Positions 8,849 to 16,972 of a stretch of 35,451 nucleotides of DNA are shown piece by piece. Position numbers and translations under genes: made by a program. The first letter of the stretch is position 1, and every line of letters starts with the position of its first letter. Source of the DNA: Psychrobacter pasteurii. GTDB taxonomy: Bacteria; Pseudomonadota; Gammaproteobacteria; Pseudomonadales; Moraxellaceae. The stretch is taken from contig NZ_FUGD01000099.1 of assembly GCF_900162815.1 (NCBI RefSeq), positions 1 to 35,451 on the forward strand. Reading direction: 5' to 3'. The notes under the pieces are model-generated. The model saw only the letters and a program-made list of their open reading frames with translations, searched no databases and was not told the DNA's origin.

Positions 8849-8862
8849 AGCAAAATTTTGCT
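8849..8862. promoter_or_regulatory. 14-bp perfect palindrome in the RND operon leader
   Basis: AGCAAAATTTTGCT lies 30 bases upstream of the adaptor ATG. Flanking ACAAGC (8846-8851) and GCTTGT (8864-8869) provide an alternative pairing. It may be a repressor operator or an RNA hairpin near the ribosome site; function inferred. Confidence 0.4.
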
Positions 8863-8889
8863 AGCTTGTACGCAAGAGGATGGTGTGTG

Positions 8890-8948
8890 TTTACAAATTA
8901 CACGTACTTTAGCAATGAAAAGCTAGATGCTTGTTTTAAATTTGTAAA
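8890..8948. promoter_or_regulatory. Spaced inverted repeat upstream of the RND operon
   Basis: TTTACAAATT (8890-8899) and its exact reverse complement AATTTGTAAA (8939-8948) are separated by 39 bases. They lie 70-130 bases upstream of the adaptor start, a usual place for operators. Two sites for one dimeric regulator, or a looped operator, would fit; no protein is identified. Confidence 0.45.
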
Positions 8949-9176
8949 TATCGTAGTGACTATACTTTCATCTTCCTAGTTTATAAATAAATAGGCGACT
9001 TATAAACCTTTTTTAGCAGGAATAATTACTGTAGCTACATTAAACAAAAGCAAAAAACAGAAAGGTCTGATTAACTTTCAAGGTCGCTAAAAGTAGCTAT
9101 GGTGGCTTTTTGCGAGCATTAGACCGACTTAATGTAAGTAAAAACTGACGATATTTTTATAAATAAAAGCAACATT

Positions 9177-9198
9177 ATATATTACAAGTGTAATGTAT
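9177..9198. promoter_or_regulatory. 22-bp near-palindrome, operator-like
   Basis: The core ATTACA-AG-TGTAAT (9181-9194) is perfect, and the arms extend to ten positions each with one mismatch. The size and the TACA/TGTA centre resemble operators of TetR-family efflux regulators such as AcrR. It lies about 360 bases upstream of the adaptor start. Confidence 0.45.
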
Positions 9199-9266
9199 AA
9201 CAGGCATGAACCTACAATTAATGCTATTTAGTTAAACCTTTTTAGTCTCTATTGCTCCATTAACCC

Positions 9267-9305
9267 AAAAAAATAAGCTCAGAAGACGGTTGCATCTTCT
9301 GAGCT
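9267..9305 (-). terminator. Rho-independent terminator of ispB
   Basis: An 11-bp perfect stem (AGCTCAGAAGA 9276-9286 with 9295-9305, 8-base loop) is followed, on the minus strand, by a T-rich tract (complement of 9267-9273). It lies about 80 bases past the ispB stop codon. Confidence 0.85.
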
Positions 9306-9386
9306 CATATTGCTATTTATTAGGCTCTTATAGGATGTAGATCATAATGAAGCAAAAAACAGATATCTTTTAGACCAAATAACAGC

Positions 9387-10433
9387 TTAAGCCAAACGAG
9401 AGCTGGCAAGTTCAGTTAATTGCCATAGACCTTGACGGTACTGGTTATCAGGAAGTTGGCTTAGCGCTTGTTGTGCCAAGCGGGTTTCTTCTAAAGCACG
9501 TTCGCGGCAGTAATCCAGTGATCCTGATTCTTGCACCAATTTAATTAGGCCTTGAGCATCATCAACTTTACCGGTCTGAACCGCAATGCGTAATTTATTG
9601 TACTTGGCCTCATCGCTTTGTTTTAATAAGCGTAAAGCAACAATAGTAGGTAGGGTAGGCTTACCTTCGGCCAAGTCATCGCCTAGGTTTTTACCCATAA
9701 GTTCACTGTCGCCGCTGTAATCTAGAACGTCGTCAATGATTTGGAACGCATTACCGAAGTGTTGACCAAAGTCACTAAAGGGCTGCATAAATTCTGGCTT
9801 ATCTTGTAGGATTGCCACACCAGCGGTTGCCATCATAAACAGTCGAGAGGTTTTACCATCGATAATGTTCATATAGTCTTGTTCTGTGGCTTCAGGGTTG
9901 TGCTGATGTTGTAGCTGTAATACCTCACCTTCTGCGATATCACAAGTACCATCTGAGAACAGCTGTAATAAAGGTAGGCTTTGAAAACCAACCAATAAGT
10001 TAAAAGCACGGGCAATTAAATAGTCGCCTACCAGTACCGCAGTAGGGTTGTCCCAAGTAGCGTTGGCCGTAGGACGACCACGGCGCATACCAGACTCATC
10101 AATCACATCATCATGCACTAAAGTGGCGGTATGAAGCATCTCAGTAATCGCAGCCAAATGCATGGCATCTTCAGATTGCTCATCCTTACACAGTCTTGAA
10201 CACAGTAAAGTGATAAGGGGGCGCATACGTTTGCCGCCAGCATTAATCACATGCTGAGAGACATTCATTACCAATTGAACTTTAGAGTTTAAACTTCCAA
10301 AGACCTGCTTATCCATGATAGCGAAGTCATCAGCGATAATTTGTTGAATATCAGCATAGTCCACGATTGGAGTTTCATTTGATAACGGAGCTGAAGTTTC
10401 AGCAGCTGATGAGGCGGTATTTGATGTGGTCAT
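9387..10433 (-). CDS. ispB: Octaprenyl/polyprenyl diphosphate synthase
   Basis: The enzyme elongates farnesyl diphosphate with isopentenyl diphosphate to make the long side chain of ubiquinone. Both aspartate-rich motifs are present: DDVID in LVHDDVIDESGMRRGRPTAN and DDVLD in FQIIDDVLDYSG, with the GGKRMRP substrate loop ahead of them and LGDDLAEGKPTLP behind. From the ATG at 10433 it is 348 residues, about 25 more than E. coli IspB, the excess being a Ser/Thr/Ala-rich N-terminus. A TTG four codons upstream (10445) is possible but neither start has a clear ribosome site, so I chose ATG. The gene is divergent from rplU-rpmA, the arrangement seen in many gammaproteobacteria. Exact chain length cannot be read from sequence. 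Confidence 0.93.
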   Translation of the reverse strand: MTTSNTASSAAETSAPLSNETPIVDYADIQQIIADDFAIMDKQVFGSLNSKVQLVMNVSQHVINAGGKRMRPLITLLCSRLCKDEQSEDAMHLAAITEMLHTATLVHDDVIDESGMRRGRPTANATWDNPTAVLVGDYLIARAFNLLVGFQSLPLLQLFSDGTCDIAEGEVLQLQHQHNPEATEQDYMNIIDGKTSRLFMMATAGVAILQDKPEFMQPFSDFGQHFGNAFQIIDDVLDYSGDSELMGKNLGDDLAEGKPTLPTIVALRLLKQSDEAKYNKLRIAVQTGKVDDAQGLIKLVQESGSLDYCRERALEETRLAQQALSQLPDNQYRQGLWQLTELASSRLA

Positions 10434-11014
10434 ATTTACGGTCAACTAAAATGAGAATAATGAAAAGTTATTATAAAGTGATTCAAATCTACAACAGGCC
10501 AACTAACCTAACAGTTAATGGTCTTAAATCTAATGTAAACACCTAAAATTTGATAGTCTGACAAATAAGTGTCTATTTAATTAGCTATTATAGTGTATAG
10601 CAATACTTACCATATAAAAAATGATTCGATATTAAACCAGCCTATAAATCGCCATTCTATTACAGTTTTCATTGCTTAAGAGTTATATATCGTTTTTGCA
10701 TTGTTAACACAGTTTGGATAAATAATAGCTATTAATGGCGTAACGCATAATAACATAGGCCTAATTTGCATTCATCTATTGCAATTTTGGCCATAAGTGC
10801 GTAAAATTCCGTCTTCATATTCAAAGCTTATGGCAATACCGCATCAGTTAATAATAAAGACTCTCTTTATTTATTGGCCTATCGGAATTGTTTCAAAGCT
10901 ATTTTCTGTAACTTTCCCTGTCGTGTACGTAGATCAGGCAAAAGCTGAAGTGTTATTTTAAATACTTTCAGGTATTTGGATAACCACGGCACACGGGTTA
11001 AACGGAGTCATAAG
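10434..11014. other. Divergent ispB / rplU promoter region
   Basis: No gene is visible in these 581 AT-rich bases. A good promoter for rplU lies at 10779-10807, implying a leader of about 200 bases. The leader contains an 8-bp hairpin (AATAAAGA/TCTTTATT near 10853-10871) and a 6-bp one (AAATAC/GTATTT, 10960-10977) close to the ribosome site. The ispB promoter is not clear. Confidence 0.55.
10779..10807 (+). promoter_or_regulatory. Sigma-70-type promoter for rplU-rpmA
   Basis: TTGCAA (10779-10784) and TAAAAT (10802-10807) are 17 bases apart, matching 4/6 and 5/6 of the consensus boxes. Transcription would begin near 10814. Confidence 0.55.
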
Positions 11015-11326
11015 ATGTACGCAGTTATTAAAAGTGGTGGTAAACAGCATCGTGTAAACGTTGATGAACTACTAAAAGTTGAGCTACTAAAAGCTGAAAA
11101 AGGCGAAACCATTAAAATCGAAGACGTATTAATGGTTGTTGATGGCGATGATTATAAAATTGGTCAGCCAGTTGTTGAAGGCGCAAGCGTTGAAGCTGAA
11201 GTAGTAGAGCACGGTCGCGGTAAAAAAATCCGTATCGTTAAGCACAAGCGTCGTAAGCATTATCACAAAGAGCAAGGTCACCGTCAGTGGTACACGCTTC
11301 TTAAAATCAAAGCGATTAATGTTTAA
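11015..11326 (+). CDS. rplU: 50S ribosomal protein L21
   Basis: From ATG 11015 the protein is 103 residues, the same length as E. coli L21, and starts [14 protein letters not shown]. The characteristic [21 protein letters not shown] segment sits at residues 67-90. A GGAG ribosome site (11004-11007) lies seven bases before this ATG; the upstream in-frame codons from 10976 have no support. L21 binds 23S rRNA in the large subunit. It is followed by rpmA after 140 bases, the conserved rplU-rpmA pair. Confidence 0.97.
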   Translation: MYAVIKSGGKQHRVNVDELLKVELLKAEKGETIKIEDVLMVVDGDDYKIGQPVVEGASVEAEVVEHGRGKKIRIVKHKRRKHYHKEQGHRQWYTLLKIKAINV

Positions 11327-11466
11327 TAGCTGGTTATTTCCCTTTACAAGTATATGGATAGCTGGCTTTTACATTAAACAATTTACAGTATTGGTTTGAT
11401 GTCCTAATATTAGCTATCTATATAGTATAAAGTTTTTATAAATTAGTCTCAGTAAGGAGATTTCTC

Positions 11467-11724
11467 ATGGCACATAAAAAAGCCGCAGGTTCAACTCGTA
11501 ACGGTCGTGACTCTAACCCAAAAATGCTTGGCGTAAAAGTATTTGGTGGTCAAGATGTTGTGGCTGGTAACATTATCGTACGTCAACGTGGTACTGAATT
11601 CCACGCAGGCGAAGGCGTAGGCATGGGTCGTGACCATACTCTATTTGCTTTAACTGATGGTGTTGTTAAGTTCGATACTAAAGGTAAATTCAACCGTCGT
11701 TACGTTTCTGTTCAAGAAGCATAA
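11467..11724 (+). CDS. rpmA: 50S ribosomal protein L27
   Basis: The 85-residue protein begins [24 protein letters not shown], the standard L27 N-terminus that reaches toward the peptidyl transferase centre. It has no cleavable N-terminal extension, unlike Firmicutes L27. [26 protein letters not shown] is diagnostic. An AAGGAGA ribosome site precedes the ATG. The 140-base gap after rplU holds a possible weak promoter of its own (TTGATG 11396-11401 with TATATA 11419-11424, 17-base spacer). A strong terminator follows. Confidence 0.97.
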   Translation: MAHKKAAGSTRNGRDSNPKMLGVKVFGGQDVVAGNIIVRQRGTEFHAGEGVGMGRDHTLFALTDGVVKFDTKGKFNRRYVSVQEA

Positions 11725-12138
11725 TCACTTGAATTTGGGTTGGACAACCAATCCTAACCAAAAAAAGCCCTGATATTTTATCAGGGCTTTTTTTATGTCT
11801 GTAGTTGGCAAAATATCAAATGTTAAAAGTTATTACAGAAATAGAGTATGTGACACAATTAAGCGTTTAACGCTATGCAAATCATAACTGTGTAACAAGC
11901 CAGAAGTTTTTTTTGCAATTATCTTCTAGTCAGGTAATAAAAGAAATGGCACACTACTCAGCAAGTTATAAGTAGGGCGGTTTATATGAGCTGCTGTTAA
12001 CTGCTTATATTTTTGATCGACTTAATTTAGTACGATTTGTGCCAATACCCACGACTAATAGGCTATATTTTATGAATAGATATTTTTGCTTTGAAGTTTT
12101 GGCAGTAGGGCACTTAACCATTGAAGGACAATGAAATT
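11725..12138. other. Intergenic region rpmA-lolA
   Basis: Contains the rpmA terminator at its start and an AT-rich stretch upstream of lolA. I see no convincing promoter boxes and no gene. Confidence 0.5.
11762..11794 (+). terminator. Rho-independent terminator after rpmA
   Basis: GCCCTGATA (11767-11775) pairs with TATCAGGGC (11779-11787) around a TTT loop, flanked by A-run and T7. It is strong and symmetrical. Confidence 0.92.
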
Positions 12139-12855
12139 ATGAAAACTCAAGTAAATGATAATAACAAGACAAAAGCTATGATGAAAAAAGTAATGGGCAC
12201 TGCGCTATCTGGAGCTTTAATTTTGGGTATGCCAGTTATGGCTGTGTCACAAGCCGCGCAAGCTGCGACAGCAGCAGATAACTTAACTGCAGCTAAGCGC
12301 TTAAATACTCTATTAAGTAATACCAAAAGCATGACAGCCAACTTCACTCAAACTACCAAAGGGGCAAATGGTGGTAAAAGTGGTCTAAGTGCTCAAAGTG
12401 GTACTTTTTCAGGTAATGTGAGTTTGCAGCGTCCTAACAACTTCCGCTGGAACATCACTTCACCCTCTGAGCAGCTTATCGTAACTGATGGTAGCGCGCT
12501 TTGGGTATATGACAAAGATTTAGAGCAAGTTACTCGTCAAAATGCCGATCAGCAACTAGGCAACACGCCAGCTTTATTGCTATCTGGTGATCCAAGTAAA
12601 ATTGCTAAAAACTTTAAAATCACTCAGCCAAATGCTAAGAAAAACTATTATGTGCTGTATCCAAAATCTAGTGGCAGTAACTTCAATAGCTTAGCGGTAA
12701 GCTTCAGTGGCGGCAAACCAGTGATGATGGTATTAAACGACTCATTGGGTCAGGTAACTTCGATTAAATTTAGTAACGTGAAGCTAAACTCTAGTATTCC
12801 AAGCAGCCAATTCAAGTTTACTCCACCTAAAGGGGTAGATGTTATTAATCAGTAA
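12139..12855 (+). CDS. lolA: Outer-membrane lipoprotein carrier protein LolA
   Basis: LolA ferries lipoproteins released by LolCDE across the periplasm to LolB. The 238-residue protein starts at ATG 12139, preceded by AAGGA (12124-12128); an upstream in-frame TTG overlaps that ribosome site and is unlikely. A signal peptide ends near residue 42 (QAAQA before ATAADN). The mature part has the family signatures MTANFTQTT, SGTFSGNVSLQRPNNFRWN and the LWVYDKDLEQVTRQ strand, then a half-barrel pattern to FKFTPPKGVDVINQ. LolA is often next to ftsK; here it stands alone with its own terminator. Confidence 0.93.
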   Translation: MKTQVNDNNKTKAMMKKVMGTALSGALILGMPVMAVSQAAQAATAADNLTAAKRLNTLLSNTKSMTANFTQTTKGANGGKSGLSAQSGTFSGNVSLQRPNNFRWNITSPSEQLIVTDGSALWVYDKDLEQVTRQNADQQLGNTPALLLSGDPSKIAKNFKITQPNAKKNYYVLYPKSSGSNFNSLAVSFSGGKPVMMVLNDSLGQVTSIKFSNVKLNSSIPSSQFKFTPPKGVDVINQ

Positions 12856-12942
12856 TCTATTGATTAGTTTTACTGACTAGTAAGAGGCTTCATTAAACTC
12901 AGCTTTTATGAGTTATAAATAAGCTGACTAATAGAAAATCCT

Positions 12943-12973
12943 AAAGGGCTCAAGCATAAGCTTGGGTCCTTTT
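12943..12973 (+). terminator. Probable terminator of lolA
   Basis: A 13-bp stem with two G-U pairs (12943-12955 with 12960-12972) has an ATAA loop. The T tract is only four bases, so it may be weak. Confidence 0.65.
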
Positions 12974-13134
12974 GGGTTCTGATATTGGGTTAAAAATTTA
13001 GTTCTTTAAAAGATATGTTAAACTCAATATACGCAAAATAGGATTTAGGCTCTGTATATAGTTAGGCTATATTAATAATTGATGACTAGTCGATAAGAGT
13101 TTAAAACCACTAATTACTGATACTTGAGGACGAA

Positions 13135-13789
13135 ATGAACGCCACAAAAGAAAAGTCACCCCCCCAAACGCTCAGAACAAAAACGCTCGCGCGAGACGAA
13201 GTGTAAGATACTTAATGCTGCTTTAAAAGAGTTCGCTTCTGCAGGGTTTGAAGGGGTTTCTACACGCGCTATTGCCAGCACAGCAGGGGTGAACCATACA
13301 CTTATTACCCATCACTTTGGCACCAAAGAAGACCTATGGAAAGCTGCCGCTGAAGCCATATTTGATACGTATACTGAACAATCAGAAAAATATCTTGAGA
13401 GCCTTGGCAACTTAGATCAGCCTCAGGTGCTCCGAGAGCTACTGAAGCACTATATTAACTTTAGTGCAGATTTCCCCGACTTTCACCGCTTTATGATTCA
13501 AGCCAATCGAGGCGACTCAGAGCTATTAAATTGGTTCACTGATAAATACATCAAGCAGTATTCAGACTCTGAGTTGGATCTGTTGAAGCAGGCTCAGAAG
13601 TTGGGATTAATGCCTAAAGGGGATAGCTTACATGTCCGTTATTTATTTATGGGTGCGGTAACTTCTATCTTTACCTTTGCCCCACAGTTTAAGCGTCTAT
13701 CAGGAAAGGATCCGTTTTCAAAAGATATTGTAGAGCAGCATATAGACTATATCTTCAAAATTTTTGCAGACAAAGATCATAAAGCTTAA
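13135..13789 (+). pseudogene. TetR-family transcriptional regulator, frameshifted at a C7 tract
   Basis: The natural start is ATG 13135, behind a GAGGA ribosome site. Translation from it reads MNATKEKSPP and then leaves the regulator frame, stopping at TAA 13204. The regulator frame is open from 13139 to 13789. Removing one C from the run of seven at 13159-13165 joins the two into a 217-residue protein. The joined N-terminus has the TetR DNA-binding domain: KILNAALKEFASAGFEG, VSTRAIASTAGVN, HTLITHHFGTKEDLW. The rest is a helical ligand/dimer domain. The only in-frame start after the tract, GTG 13289, lies inside the recognition region and would give a non-binding 166-residue fragment. So it is a pseudogene, a sequencing error, or a slippage switch. 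It converges on an EmrE/DMT-type transporter gene. Ligand and targets are unknown. Confidence 0.85.
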
Positions 13790-13817
13790 CAGTCCATGTT
13801 TGCTGTTTATGAAGCTA

Positions 13818-13850
13818 CTAGCCCCTTATTTAAAAGGGCTAGCCATTTTT
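13818..13850 (+). terminator. Terminator of the tetR-type gene
   Basis: CTAGCCC (13818-13824) pairs with GGGCTAG (13836-13842), with two more A-T pairs inside, and is followed by T6. It overlaps the last codons of the convergent transporter gene. Confidence 0.75.
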
Positions 13851-15005
13851 TGCGAACAGAATCAGCCCAGTCATAATGATGGCTATGCCTGCCAATCCTA
13901 AAGCAGAGGGCATAGGGTTATTTAAAAACACCATGCCACCCACTAAGGCAAATATCACTTCACTGGCCTGAGTGGCATCGACACCTGCAACTTCACTTGA
14001 GGTTTCTGCTCGTTCTCGGGCGAATAAAAAGACACTAGTGGCTATAACGCCTGATAAAAAAGCCACCAATAAAGTATTGGTTACTTGGCTTAAATCAGGC
14101 AGTTTGGGCTGAATGAATAGGCCTAAAATTAACCAAAAAGGCAGGCTGCCCATGGTCATCAGCCATACTTTATTAAATGAATTACTCAGCAAGTTAGTAG
14201 GGATGGTTGGTATTTTAGCCACTAAAACTTCTAACTTAGATTTGGGCAGCTCTTCTACTTTAGGGGTTGGACTGTCAGTATCAATGTAGTCGTCCATTTC
14301 AAGCGAGATAATTCTAGGAGAAATGGTGGTTAACGCCTCAAAGGCATCAAAGCCCTCATTATCCCAGTAGATTTGGTCAACAGAGCGCTTGGCAGTTTTG
14401 GCCTTTGCAATCTCTTCTACATTTAATTGCCGCGAGTTATAGGAAGCCTGCCACACCAGCTGACTGCCGATAGGATAGCTAAATGAGGCTATGATACAGG
14501 GCAGGGCGCCATAAATTAAAACCGTTGATAACGGGATATCCATTATGGCTCCCGTAGGCGCAGATAAGGCTTCACTCAAGTTGACCAGAATAACTCCAAC
14601 CAACACTAAGACGGCATAGAAGATAAGCTTTCTTTCAAACTTATGACCAAAAGCCATCAACACAAATAAGCTGGCCACTACAGTGAACATGAAAGTGGCG
14701 GCGACGACCCAGCCACTGACATGATCGGCGGCATAACACAGTCCAGCATAAAAAATACCGAAACCGATACTGCCGGTGATGGTCCAAAAGCCCCAGTGAT
14801 TTTTAAAAATCGTCCACAACTGCTGAACCCGGGAGGGGCCGTGTTGTATGCCAATCATTACGGTTAATATGACTAACATAAACAGGTAGCGTAGACTTGA
14901 GGACCAAAACCAGTGTCCCCCGGAGTTACTCATTAATTCGTTTAGGATATAGGTAGAGCTAAAAAAAGCACTAGCAATTAAGGTAATCAATATCAGCCTG
15001 ACCAT
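13839..15005 (-). CDS. EmrE/DMT-superfamily membrane transporter (multidrug efflux type)
   Basis: The 388-residue protein has about ten hydrophobic segments in two halves, as in drug/metabolite transporters. It begins MVRLILITLIASAFFSSTYILNELM and continues SLRYLFMLVILTVMIG; ATQASEVIFALVGGMVFL and LGLAGIAIIMTGLILFA close the second half. This pattern fits the family annotated as multidrug resistance efflux transporter (EmrE, PF13536). Between the halves is an unusual hydrophilic stretch of about 85 residues (roughly 187-272, acidic then basic, with EMDDYIDTDSPTPKVEELPKSK), likely cytoplasmic. It lies 42 bases downstream of queE on the same strand, so the two are probably cotranscribed. The substrate is unknown; drug export is the family label, not something seen here. 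Confidence 0.75.
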   Translation of the reverse strand: MVRLILITLIASAFFSSTYILNELMSNSGGHWFWSSSLRYLFMLVILTVMIGIQHGPSRVQQLWTIFKNHWGFWTITGSIGFGIFYAGLCYAADHVSGWVVAATFMFTVVASLFVLMAFGHKFERKLIFYAVLVLVGVILVNLSEALSAPTGAIMDIPLSTVLIYGALPCIIASFSYPIGSQLVWQASYNSRQLNVEEIAKAKTAKRSVDQIYWDNEGFDAFEALTTISPRIISLEMDDYIDTDSPTPKVEELPKSKLEVLVAKIPTIPTNLLSNSFNKVWLMTMGSLPFWLILGLFIQPKLPDLSQVTNTLLVAFLSGVIATSVFLFARERAETSSEVAGVDATQASEVIFALVGGMVFLNNPMPSALGLAGIAIIMTGLILFAKNG

Positions 15006-15047
15006 GAGAGACTCCTTCTAGTTCGGCTGTTGTGGGTTTAGGGTCTT

Positions 15048-15785
15048 CTATTTACCTTTAGCATCTGCCCATATAATTTTATGAAGCTGCAGCTGTAATC
15101 TTACTGGCAGAGCATCTTCTAAAATCCATTCGGCCAATTCACGGGCCAAACTAGGGACATCTACCGCTGCCACATCCCCTTGAGCATCTTCATGGACGTT
15201 GAACATGGGGGAGAACCATACTGTGCCTACTTTTTTATCTAGCTGGTACTCTGCGACCTTCTGTTTTGACCACTCATAATCACTACGGTTCATAATGACG
15301 AACTTTAGCTGGTCATGCTGGGTCAGGTGCTCTAAATTGGACCACAAGTTTTTATCTGACTCACCGCTACTTGGCGTTTTGATGTCCATAACTTTGCTTA
15401 CTGCATCAGGTACTTCAGCCACAGATAAAGCCCCGGCTGTTTCTAATGAAACCTCATAACCTTCTTCAAGCAGTCTTTTGATTAAAGCGATGCAGTTAGG
15501 TTGAGCCAGAGGCTCACCGCCAGTCACACAGACCCGCTTACAAGGGTATTGGCCAATATCTGCCATAATGGCATCTAATGAGAAGCGCTCACCGCCAGTA
15601 AAAGAGTAGGTGGTATCGCAATACACACAGCGTAGCGGACAGCCTGTCAGACGAACAAATACTGTGGGTAGGCCTGAAGTCAGAGCCTCCCCTTGTAAAG
15701 AGTAAAAAATCTCCGTCATACGTAACCCAGATTCAGGGTCAGTGACAGGAATAGCTTGGCTACGTAGGGGTGTATTTTGAGTCAT
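15048..15785 (-). CDS. queE: 7-carboxy-7-deazaguanine synthase (radical SAM)
   Basis: QueE converts 6-carboxytetrahydropterin to 7-carboxy-7-deazaguanine on the way to queuosine in tRNA. From ATG 15785 it is 245 residues, with AAGGCA upstream as ribosome site; the longer reading frame to 15884 adds only a hydrophobic run unlike the family. The radical-SAM cluster motif is CxxxCxxC at Cys49, Cys53 and Cys56 (GCPLRCVYCDT), the compact type used by QueE. EIFYSLQGEA precedes it, and VTGGEPLAQ and SLETAGAL follow. The C-terminus LPVRLQLQLHKIIW matches the family. A transporter gene follows closely on the same strand. Confidence 0.94.
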   Translation of the reverse strand: MTQNTPLRSQAIPVTDPESGLRMTEIFYSLQGEALTSGLPTVFVRLTGCPLRCVYCDTTYSFTGGERFSLDAIMADIGQYPCKRVCVTGGEPLAQPNCIALIKRLLEEGYEVSLETAGALSVAEVPDAVSKVMDIKTPSSGESDKNLWSNLEHLTQHDQLKFVIMNRSDYEWSKQKVAEYQLDKKVGTVWFSPMFNVHEDAQGDVAAVDVPSLARELAEWILEDALPVRLQLQLHKIIWADAKGK

Positions 15786-15884
15786 AATGTGTGCCTTGAT
15801 AAATTTGGCGATGAGCAAAAAGCAAACAAAGAATAGGGTGCTCGTGTATAGAGTAATACTTGTTAGAATTTGAGGAGCAATCAA

Positions 15885-15924
15885 TAAAAACGAATAAAGG
15901 TGCTTAGAGTTATCTAAGCACCTT
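15885..15924 (-). terminator. Probable terminator of dapD
   Basis: A perfect 12-bp stem (AAGGTGCTTAGA 15897-15908 with 15913-15924, 4-base loop) is followed on the minus strand, after six bases, by TTTTTATTG. It lies about 90 bases past the dapD stop. Confidence 0.7.
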
Positions 15925-16015
15925 ATCCATATCTATGTGGCTATCAATAGTGTCTAGCCTGCTAATAACTGGCGAAAAACTTTAGCAAAATCAATGTCTA
16001 TCATGCTAATAGCAA

Positions 16016-16837
16016 TTAAGCTAAGCGTAGTAGTTCATTAATACTGGTTTTTGAGCGAGTTTTTGCATCGACTTTCTTGACGATAACTGCACAGTATAAG
16101 CTATGTGAGCCATCTTTTGAAGGCAAACTGCCAGAAACTACCACAGAACCTGCTGGTACGCGGCCATAGTGAACCTCGCCTGTTTCGCGGTCATAAATTT
16201 TAGTAGATTGACCGATGTAAACGCCCATAGAAATCACTGAGCCTTCTTCAACGATAACGCCTTCAACGATTTCAGAGCGTGCACCGATAAAGCAGTTGTC
16301 TTCAATAATAGTCGGGTTAGCTTGTAGTGGCTCTAGCACACCGCCAATACCAACACCGCCTGATAAGTGGACGTTTTTACCGATTTGAGCGCATGAGCCA
16401 ACAGTTGCCCAAGTATCAATCATAGCCCCTTCATCAATATAAGCACCAATGTTGGTGTAGCTTGGCATTAATACCACGCCTTTCGCGATAAATGAGCCAC
16501 GACGCGCAACGGCAGGAGGAACCACACGCACACCAGACTCAGCGAATTGTTGTTCAGTCCAAGTGGCAAACTTAGTTGGAACTTTGTCATAAAACTGTAG
16601 ATGTTCACCCGTTTGCATCGGGTAATTATCGTTCAAGCGAAAAGACAAGAGTACTGCTTTTTTAGCCCACTGGTTGACTGTCCACTCACCATTTTTCTTT
16701 TCAGCAACACGCAGGCTACCATTATCTAGTTGTTCAAGAACGCTATTAACTGCGTCTTTAACGTCTTGTGGCATGGTGCTGGGGCTATATTCAGCACGGT
16801 TCTCAAAAGCTTGTTCAATAATTTTTTCTAATGACAT
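16016..16837 (-). CDS. dapD: Tetrahydrodipicolinate N-succinyltransferase
   Basis: DapD transfers succinyl from succinyl-CoA to tetrahydrodipicolinate in the succinylase branch of lysine and diaminopimelate synthesis. At 273 residues it is nearly the E. coli length (274). An N-terminal helical domain is followed by a left-handed beta-helix of hexapeptide repeats (about residues 105-225: [59 protein letters not shown]). The tail [17 protein letters not shown] is characteristic. The upstream neighbour on this strand is the hydrolase gene, after 135 bases; no functional link is apparent. Confidence 0.97.
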   Translation of the reverse strand: MSLEKIIEQAFENRAEYSPSTMPQDVKDAVNSVLEQLDNGSLRVAEKKNGEWTVNQWAKKAVLLSFRLNDNYPMQTGEHLQFYDKVPTKFATWTEQQFAESGVRVVPPAVARRGSFIAKGVVLMPSYTNIGAYIDEGAMIDTWATVGSCAQIGKNVHLSGGVGIGGVLEPLQANPTIIEDNCFIGARSEIVEGVIVEEGSVISMGVYIGQSTKIYDRETGEVHYGRVPAGSVVVSGSLPSKDGSHSLYCAVIVKKVDAKTRSKTSINELLRLA

Positions 16838-16940
16838 ATATTTTCCAAATAGAAGGGTTTAGATCCAAAGCGTCCTGTTATACAGCAGGTAACGCCTTGG
16901 ATATTGTCGCTAATTTTTTTTACTTTAGCAAACTATAAAA

Positions 16941-16966
16941 CTTAAGAGTGGGTTATCAGGCTTAAG
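16941..16966 (-). terminator. Weak hairpin after the hydrolase gene
   Basis: CTTAAG at 16941-16946 and again at 16961-16966 can pair as a 6-bp stem with a 14-base loop; TTTTA follows on the minus strand. It is a marginal terminator candidate. Confidence 0.3.
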
Positions 16967-16972
16967 ATTATC

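Larger units (their letters stand above)
8819..9386. other. Non-coding region between the RND operon and ispB
   Basis: These 568 bases hold no credible gene. Read toward the efflux operon they contain the ispB terminator (9267-9305), a 22-bp near-palindrome (9177-9198), a widely spaced 10-bp inverted repeat (8890-8948) and a 14-bp palindrome close to the adaptor start (8849-8862). The promoter of the efflux operon must be here, but no box pair stands out. Confidence 0.6.

Noticed and set aside
13289..13789. Treating the GTG-started 166-residue frame as a complete regulator.
   Set aside because: It lacks the first half of the helix-turn-helix, which is present in the same frame directly upstream, so the start is an artefact of the frameshift.
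15786..15884. N-terminal extension of queE with a hydrophobic stretch.
   Set aside because: QueE is cytoplasmic, the ATG at 15785 has a ribosome site, and the extension overlaps the terminator region of dapD.
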